A stretch of 36,197 nt of DNA, from the NCBI GenBank assembly GCA_023647555.1, contig JALRLY010000238.1, positions 1 through 36,197 on the forward strand, in the 5' to 3' direction. Below, one piece after another: positions 31,252 through 36,197 of this stretch; the first letter of the stretch is position 1; each line of letters starts with the position of its first letter. The DNA comes from Pancytospora philotis. Its lineage: Eukaryota; Microsporidia. The notes under the pieces are model-generated. The model was given only the letters and a program-made list of their open reading frames with translations. It was not told the origin of the DNA and ran no database searches. The position numbers and the translations under genes were made by a program.

Positions 31252-32382
31252 ATGTTCGGACGCCTCAACCTCGCCATGCTCGGCCTGCTCCTCGAGTGCG
31301 CCCTCGCGCTCCGCGCGCGCGCGTCCTTCCGCGGCCCGCGCCACAGCGACTCCGAGTCCTCCTCGCGCGCCAACGGCAGCGACAGCTCGCAGTCCTGCTC
31401 CGAGGCCGTCGCCACCGTCCTCAACGCCGAGTTCGTCATCACGCTCGGCGACAGCAACGTGATCAAGTGCGGCGGCATCAGCGAGAAGGTCTGCGTCGTC
31501 TTCCCGCACATCACCGAGGCGTGCTGCAGGCTCTACTGCGCGCCCTACTTCATGGTCGGCGACCTCAACGGCAAGTGCGCCGTGCGCAACGGCCTCTACT
31601 ACGAGTTCATGGACTTCCCCGCCTTCTACCTCGCCGTCCCGCTCACGCACGCGCGCCGCGACCTGCTCAAGTTCGCCACGCTCTCGAAGTGCGACGGCGC
31701 CGAGCGCACGCGCATCTGCGACAAGATCTTCGCCGACTGCTGCTCCTACAAGAACTACGACAACCTCAGGCCGTACCTATACAACCTCGACGTCCTCGAC
31801 GCGCTCGCGAAGAACAAGTACGACACCAACTTTATGACGTACTTCCTCAACGTGTACTACAACTACATCGACGTCTACCTCGCGACCTTCAGCCCGAACG
31901 CGCGCGTCTTCTACAACGCGCAGACCGGCTTCCTCTCGAACTCCGAGGCGCCGCTTAGCTTCGTCGCGCCCGTCACGAACTACCACTTCGACGAGCGCGT
32001 GCTCGGCGAGATCTTCAACAAGATCGTCTCCTTCATGCCGAACTCGACCTTCAACATCCTCTTCGTGCGCATGCTGCTCTTCCAGTTCGACGAGTACGTG
32101 CGCAACTGCGCGTGCATCGACGGCAAGGGCGAGCTCTCCACGTACGAGGCCTACATCATCACGTACAACGCGGTGCTCGTGCACCTGCTCGCGCAGCTCG
32201 AGCGCGCGGTCGCCACCGTCGAGGGCTACAAGCCGAACTTCCTCGCCGCCTTCGCGGCCGTGCCCTTCAGGTACACCACCACGGCGGCCCCGACGGCGGT
32301 CCCGACCAACCAGACCACCTTCGTGCTCATCGACACAGCCGCCATCGACCTCGACAAGCTTGTCCTGTTTATTAACCAGTAA
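31252..32382 (+). CDS. Cysteine-containing secreted protein, possible spore-surface protein
   Basis: 376 residues opening with a signal peptide (MFGRLNLAMLGLLLECALAL, then RARAS). A short Ser-rich acidic stretch (SDSESSSRANGSDSSQS) follows, then a mature domain with 13 cysteines (including EACCRLYC, ADCC and NCAC) rich in Tyr/Phe/Asn (FMTYFLNVYYNYIDVYLATF). Near the C-terminus a Thr/Pro stretch (TTTAAPTAVPTNQTT) could be O-glycosylated. No internal membrane helix is clear; the last residues (FVLIDTAAIDLDKLVLFINQ) are mildly hydrophobic. Codon bias is extreme toward C-ending codons and a TATA box precedes it, pointing to abundant expression. It may be a distant functional counterpart of the 28408-29385 protein, though sequence similarity is not evident. 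No family recognised. Confidence 0.75.
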   Translation: MFGRLNLAMLGLLLECALALRARASFRGPRHSDSESSSRANGSDSSQSCSEAVATVLNAEFVITLGDSNVIKCGGISEKVCVVFPHITEACCRLYCAPYFMVGDLNGKCAVRNGLYYEFMDFPAFYLAVPLTHARRDLLKFATLSKCDGAERTRICDKIFADCCSYKNYDNLRPYLYNLDVLDALAKNKYDTNFMTYFLNVYYNYIDVYLATFSPNARVFYNAQTGFLSNSEAPLSFVAPVTNYHFDERVLGEIFNKIVSFMPNSTFNILFVRMLLFQFDEYVRNCACIDGKGELSTYEAYIITYNAVLVHLLAQLERAVATVEGYKPNFLAAFAAVPFRYTTTAAPTAVPTNQTTFVLIDTAAIDLDKLVLFINQ

Positions 32383-32544
32383 ATGTTCCATTTCGTACTT
32401 GCGCTTTGTTTGTGTTTCTTATTGGTGCTTTGGCTGGTTTGCGGGTGCAAGTAAATCGGCCTCTGGTTTTGTGATCTCTGACCGTCTGGGCAGATGATCG
32501 CTCACGCTTTCAGAGTTGATATGAGGTGCGGGCAAAATTTACCC

Positions 32545-33804
32545 ATGCGCTGCGCGATCAGTTATACGTGTGTTGCACAGTGCCTCGCGGCATCCATGCT
32601 GCGCCAGGCCGGCTTACTAACAGCCGATGATTACGCGCGGGTGGCCAGCGCGGGCTTCGATTTGGCTGCCATCGACAGCAGCTCGCGCTACAAGCCGGAT
32701 GCCTTTCCGCGCCTAGCCCATGAAATGTGCCTCGCCAAACCGATGCGCGACGACGAGCTGCTGCAGACTGCGAGGGGCGGCGGCGCAGGCGAAGCCACTG
32801 CCCATGCTCTATATTTAGAATGGGTGGACCAGTCCCTCAAATTGTACCAGGAGACGCTCAGCGCCTATGTGAAGCAGTTTTATAAGGAGCACAGCTTCGA
32901 CAAGCGCTGCGAAGACGCAGCAGCTTTTGCCAGTGAGCGCACCACAGAGCTGGAGCGATTCTTTTCGTCTCCAGAGCGGTTGCGTAAGAGCTACTTGTGT
33001 GCGAAGTCTCTAATACGTGCCTACGATTTTAAATACTACGAGTTTTATGACATTGTGAAGGCAATAAGCAGTAAATCTAGGGGGATCTTAGACATTGTCA
33101 GAAACCCCGACAGGCTCGACGCTGGGACGATTGGTAAGTTGAACGCACTTAGGCGGGAACTAGACCGCGACGGCGGTGCGTGGCACAAGCTCAGTAAGGG
33201 CTTCCGCAGCCGCATCCATGAGTGCGAGTTAGACACAGCCGAGGCGCCTAAAGCACTTGACGGCAAGCTTGTCAGAAGTTTCGAGGAATACTGCGATGCT
33301 GCGCTCGTGTACGTCAGCAAATTCCCGGAGAGAATCTCGAGGGAGATCATCCTGAAAAGAGTGTTCGGTATGAGCAAAAAGGACCAAAATATGGATGGGG
33401 CTGGCCAGTCTGCACGCCTGCACTTCGTGTTTCTGCGTTTCGTGTATCCAGAGATGAGCTACAAAGCATGGGGGTCCTTTTGGCAGAGGGTCCAAAAACA
33501 AGTCGCCGATGAACTGAAAGCCTTGCAGAAGCATGCCGAGGATGTTTCCAACTGCATGTCAAGCCATCGCAAAATTGTGCTGGGGCTGTTCGAGGGCATC
33601 GACACCGCTATTGCGAAACACAGCCGCGCCCGCCGTTCCGGCTATGAATTTGACACCGCAAAAATCGATAAGATAATAGCTGATGAAATCGCTGTTGTCG
33701 CTAGGAAGATGCTTGACCAAACCCACGGGGAAAGATTTAAAGAGATGATCTGCGACGAGGCTGCGGTTCCCAGGGAGTCAAAGGAGATGGAGGAGTTAAA
33801 TTAA
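32545..33804 (+). CDS. Family B protein, copy 1, unknown function
   Basis: 419 residues from ATG 32545, chosen because AAAATTT (32534-32540) plus ACCC precede it; the frame is open from ATG 32494. It is clearly paralogous to the gene at 34601: AGLLTADDYARV versus AGLLTDDDYARL, RKSYLCAKSLIRAYDFKYYEF versus RRSYLYVSALIYAYSKKFYAF, FPERISREIILKRVFGM versus IPERISSEIIVRGAFGV, FVYPEMSYKAWGSFW versus FVYPEMDYEAWGSFW, and LKALQKHAEDVSNCM versus LSALQKHVDELSNCM. The protein looks all-helical with no convincing signal peptide or membrane segment. Codon use is neutral, as in family A. No known domain is recognised. It is likely intracellular, possibly a lineage-specific family. Confidence 0.75.
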   Translation: MRCAISYTCVAQCLAASMLRQAGLLTADDYARVASAGFDLAAIDSSSRYKPDAFPRLAHEMCLAKPMRDDELLQTARGGGAGEATAHALYLEWVDQSLKLYQETLSAYVKQFYKEHSFDKRCEDAAAFASERTTELERFFSSPERLRKSYLCAKSLIRAYDFKYYEFYDIVKAISSKSRGILDIVRNPDRLDAGTIGKLNALRRELDRDGGAWHKLSKGFRSRIHECELDTAEAPKALDGKLVRSFEEYCDAALVYVSKFPERISREIILKRVFGMSKKDQNMDGAGQSARLHFVFLRFVYPEMSYKAWGSFWQRVQKQVADELKALQKHAEDVSNCMSSHRKIVLGLFEGIDTAIAKHSRARRSGYEFDTAKIDKIIADEIAVVARKMLDQTHGERFKEMICDEAAVPRESKEMEELN

Positions 33805-34600
33805 ATGGATGAACGGTCTCATTGCTATCTTTGTGTAGCTATCGTATTCGTAGATACTCTCACAGTCTTGAGTCCATTTACTTGATGCTTACTGCTCATC
33901 GACTCTGGTTTAATCTTGATTTTCTAGTCGTTTTATTTCTCACTGTATCGGGCAGTGCATCTGTTTGGGAAGCACAGAATGATTTTAGAATCTGTGTTGC
34001 TCAAGGCCCGCTGGGGGAGGAGCGCTACGGCAGATGGCCAAAGGTGGCAGCCGAGGAGCTGGCGCGCGGGCTCGCAAATGCGGCGCGGGCATATGTGATG
34101 CACGTACGATCATTTTAGATCACTTTCTAGATCAATTTATTTTTGAGCCTGCTGGTCTGTATCTCTTTTTAGATGCCAGTGAACTCGAACTGATAGATCT
34201 CCGTACGGAAATGTCCCCTACATGCGTGTATCTTGAGTAGTAAGTGGCATACCGATTCAGCAATGAGAAGCGGCCGGTCAATAGTCATAGTTATAGTCGA
34301 CCGTGCTGCTTCACTGTGAATGGTATTCTTAAATCCCATAAAACTAGCAAATGAGCGCATCGCATGCCTGACCAGTGGCTGAACTCGCTATCTTGGCAGT
34401 TTGGCATTGTATCAGATGCATGCCAGGCCAATTGGCCGCAGATCTGCATAGCGAGCCTATAGCATGCGCGTGCAGATATGGAAAAAACTGAAACAATTAC
34501 AAAAATCCATTGGGCCATGCGTGCTATCTGGCCAATCAGAGCAATAACCGCCTATCGCTTCTGCTTTTCGTGCTATAAAAAATACCGAGATTTCCACCCC
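33805..34600. other. 796-bp spacer between family B copies
   Basis: No ATG-initiated gene is supportable. A short GC-rich patch (about 34010-34100) stands out in AT-rich surroundings and could be a gene remnant. The right end is a promoter: the palindrome GGCCAATTGGCC (34426-34437), GCAGATCTGC (34438-34447), CCAAT (34532-34536) and TATAAAAAAT (34574-34583). Confidence 0.45.
34532..34583 (+). promoter_or_regulatory. CCAAT plus TATA promoter of family B copy 2
   Basis: CCAATCAG begins 69 nt before the ATG and TATAAAAAAT begins 27 nt before it, a classical Pol II layout for a short leader. A degenerate AGATTTCC lies between the TATA box and the start. Confidence 0.55.
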
Positions 34601-35977
34601 ATGGACAGCAAGAAAAAGTCTACATGTACCACCCGGTGCAGCGGAGCATGCATGTTGCACCACGCCGGTCTACTGACAGACGACGATTATGCGCGGCTGG
34701 TCAGAGCTGGCGCCGCCCAATCTGCCGGCGATAGCTGCCCGGGCTACGTGCCGTATGGCTTCTCAGAATTCAACCATGAAATGCGAGCACTTGCCGGCCC
34801 GTTAATTGACAACGAGCCGCTGCATGCGGGGGCGGGGGATGATGTTCGTATCAGTGCTTATGATCACTACAGCGAATGGAGAGAGCAGCTCTGCAGAAAG
34901 TGCCAGGAGATGCTTGGAAGATATGTGCAGCAGGCCTATCGGAAAGACAGTTTCGTAAAGCGCGATGGCGAAAACGATATCGCGCCCTTGATCGATGCCT
35001 GTGCTGGAGAGCTGGCGCAAATACTTTCATCCTCAGACCAGCTGCGTAGGAGTTATCTGTACGTCTCAGCTCTAATATATGCCTACAGTAAGAAATTTTA
35101 TGCGTTTAATGATCTTATGGGAGCAATCAGGTGCAGAGCAAGGGATACTGCGGATATCGCCAAAAATGTACAGGACAAAGAGCTCGAAGAGCTTGATGCA
35201 GCCACAATTAGGAAGTTGGACAGGCTCAGGATGTTGATGGACCATGATGGCGTGGGGCTTGGACTCGAGAGAGGCTTCGACGGTTCGATACCCAACGATG
35301 TGCTGGGCACATTCGCAGCTGTCGATGCGACTGGTAGCACTTTTATCAATAGCTTCAAGGACTTTTGCAAAAAGGCCTTCGCATACGTTAATCGAATCCC
35401 GGAAAGGATATCGAGCGAAATAATCGTTCGCGGAGCATTCGGTGTGGACGACAAGACCCAGCATATAGACGAGGATCCATTCGAGTATCTGCATTTCGTG
35501 TATCCCGAAATGGACTATGAGGCATGGGGATCGTTCTGGCGTGCGGCCCGAAATCAGGTCACCAATGAACTGAGCGCTTTGCAGAAGCACGTCGATGAAC
35601 TTTCCAACTGCATGAATCTCGATGTGGGTGCTGACAGCACTGCCAACTGTCGCAGATTCGTGTCGGAGCTGTTCAACAACTTCGATGACGCGATGGCGGG
35701 GCACCAGGAGGCTGGATATTTTGATCAAATTGCATTCACTTCTAAGTTAATCCCCAAGATAATTCCCGGTGAAATTGAAAAAACTTCCGAGGCAACGCTC
35801 AACCAAATCCTTGGAGAAATGTACAAAAAAACAATTATCGATGAACTTGCATACATGATGGAGCTTGAAGAGAAAAGGAGCAACATTCTAGCCGCGTCTG
35901 CCGATACCTCAAATAAAAGGGAGAGCACGGATGATGCTGCATCTGCCGGGGAGCCTGAAGAGAAAAGACAAAAATAA
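34601..35977 (+). CDS. Family B protein, copy 2, with charged C-terminal tail
   Basis: 458 residues from ATG 34601, chosen because the TATA box lies 27 nt and CCAAT 69 nt upstream; the frame is open from 34478. The body aligns along its whole length with copy 1 (ERISSEII, FVYPEMDYEAWGSFW, LQKHVDELSNCM). It differs by a Lys-rich N-terminus (MDSKKKSTC) and a longer tail (MMELEEKRSNILAAS ... DDAASAGEPEEKRQK) whose basic runs could be nuclear-import signals. No signal peptide or membrane segment is seen. Codon usage is more A/T-ending than in most of the window. AATAAA (35973-35978) overlaps the TAA stop. Function unknown. Confidence 0.75.
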   Translation: MDSKKKSTCTTRCSGACMLHHAGLLTDDDYARLVRAGAAQSAGDSCPGYVPYGFSEFNHEMRALAGPLIDNEPLHAGAGDDVRISAYDHYSEWREQLCRKCQEMLGRYVQQAYRKDSFVKRDGENDIAPLIDACAGELAQILSSSDQLRRSYLYVSALIYAYSKKFYAFNDLMGAIRCRARDTADIAKNVQDKELEELDAATIRKLDRLRMLMDHDGVGLGLERGFDGSIPNDVLGTFAAVDATGSTFINSFKDFCKKAFAYVNRIPERISSEIIVRGAFGVDDKTQHIDEDPFEYLHFVYPEMDYEAWGSFWRAARNQVTNELSALQKHVDELSNCMNLDVGADSTANCRRFVSELFNNFDDAMAGHQEAGYFDQIAFTSKLIPKIIPGEIEKTSEATLNQILGEMYKKTIIDELAYMMELEEKRSNILAASADTSNKRESTDDAASAGEPEEKRQK

Positions 35978-36104
35978 AGTGGTCTAACATTCTTCAGCTT
36001 TACCTCCTTTTATAACTTTTTAATCCAGCAGTTTCTTAATGGCACTGTCGGAGTCTGACCTCCAACACCTCCTTTTTCTAAAACTGATCTGATCTTTACC
36101 CCTT

Positions 36105-36128
36105 TCATTTGAGACATGTCTCAAATGA
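36105..36128. other. Perfect 24-bp palindrome
   Basis: The left half TCATTTGAGACA is exactly repeated as its reverse complement with no spacer, centred on GACATGTC. It lies 127 nt after family B copy 2. An imperfect 22-bp palindrome (CAGG...CCTG, 36138-36159) follows. It could be an operator, a hairpin-forming 3' element or part of a repeat that continues beyond the window. Confidence 0.7.
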
Positions 36129-36197
36129 TCTAATTTCAGGTATTTAAATAAATGCCTGGGGTAACCCATCATGCAAGTAAATACTTCCCTCTCTAAA

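Noticed and set aside
33822..34118. 98-codon open frame between family B copies
   Set aside because: Starts without ATG and shows no similarity to family B; the GC-rich patch at its end may be a remnant but is not a supportable gene.

Overview
The window reads as nuclear DNA of a very compact, intron-poor eukaryote. The best fit is a microsporidian with unusually GC-rich coding sequence. Genes are short single-exon ORFs on both strands with spacers of roughly 100-800 bp. Many start codons follow an AAATTTT-like motif within about 10-35 nt, a type of signal known upstream of microsporidian genes. AATAAA often lies on or just beside the stop codon. The products are eukaryotic (PWP2, SNU13, long-form tRNase Z, a PUF protein, BRCA2, an MCM helicase, a CSC1-type channel). 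No rRNA gene, tRNA gene, transposase or CRISPR array was recognised. The taxonomic call is an inference.

Layout. 1-4.5 kb: the end of an unknown gene, PWP2, a four-pass membrane protein, and an unknown gene interrupted by an in-frame TAG. 4.86-11.5 kb: a tandem array of four paralogous secreted proteins (family A, about 450-470 aa); the third copy carries one in-frame TAG. 11.9-17.7 kb: an acidic Ser/Glu-rich protein, a tiny SWIM zinc-finger protein, a Sel1-repeat protein, long-form tRNase Z and a second four-pass membrane protein. 17.8-28.2 kb: an MCM9-like helicase, an RRM+PUF protein facing a 455-bp divergent promoter rich in CCAAT and CACGTG, a small unknown protein, SNU13, a CSC1/OSCA-type channel and a minimal BRCA2. 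28.4-32.4 kb: two cysteine-rich secreted proteins with TATA boxes and strong C-ending codon bias, flanking an XPF/EME1-like protein. 32.5-36 kb: two paralogues of a second unknown family (family B), ending near a perfect 24-bp palindrome.

Two themes stand out. First, four proteins with probable roles in homologous recombination or crosslink repair (BRCA2, MCM9-like, SWIM/SWS1-like, EME1-like) lie within about 18 kb of a genome type that usually discards such genes. Second, conserved housekeeping genes are strongly GC-biased at third positions, while families A and B are close to neutral and look lineage-specific, one of them secreted and in tandem. Promoters also seem to fall into classes: AAATTTT-type next to housekeeping and family A starts, TATA-type at the two secreted cysteine-rich genes and one family B gene, and CCAAT boxes upstream of several others.
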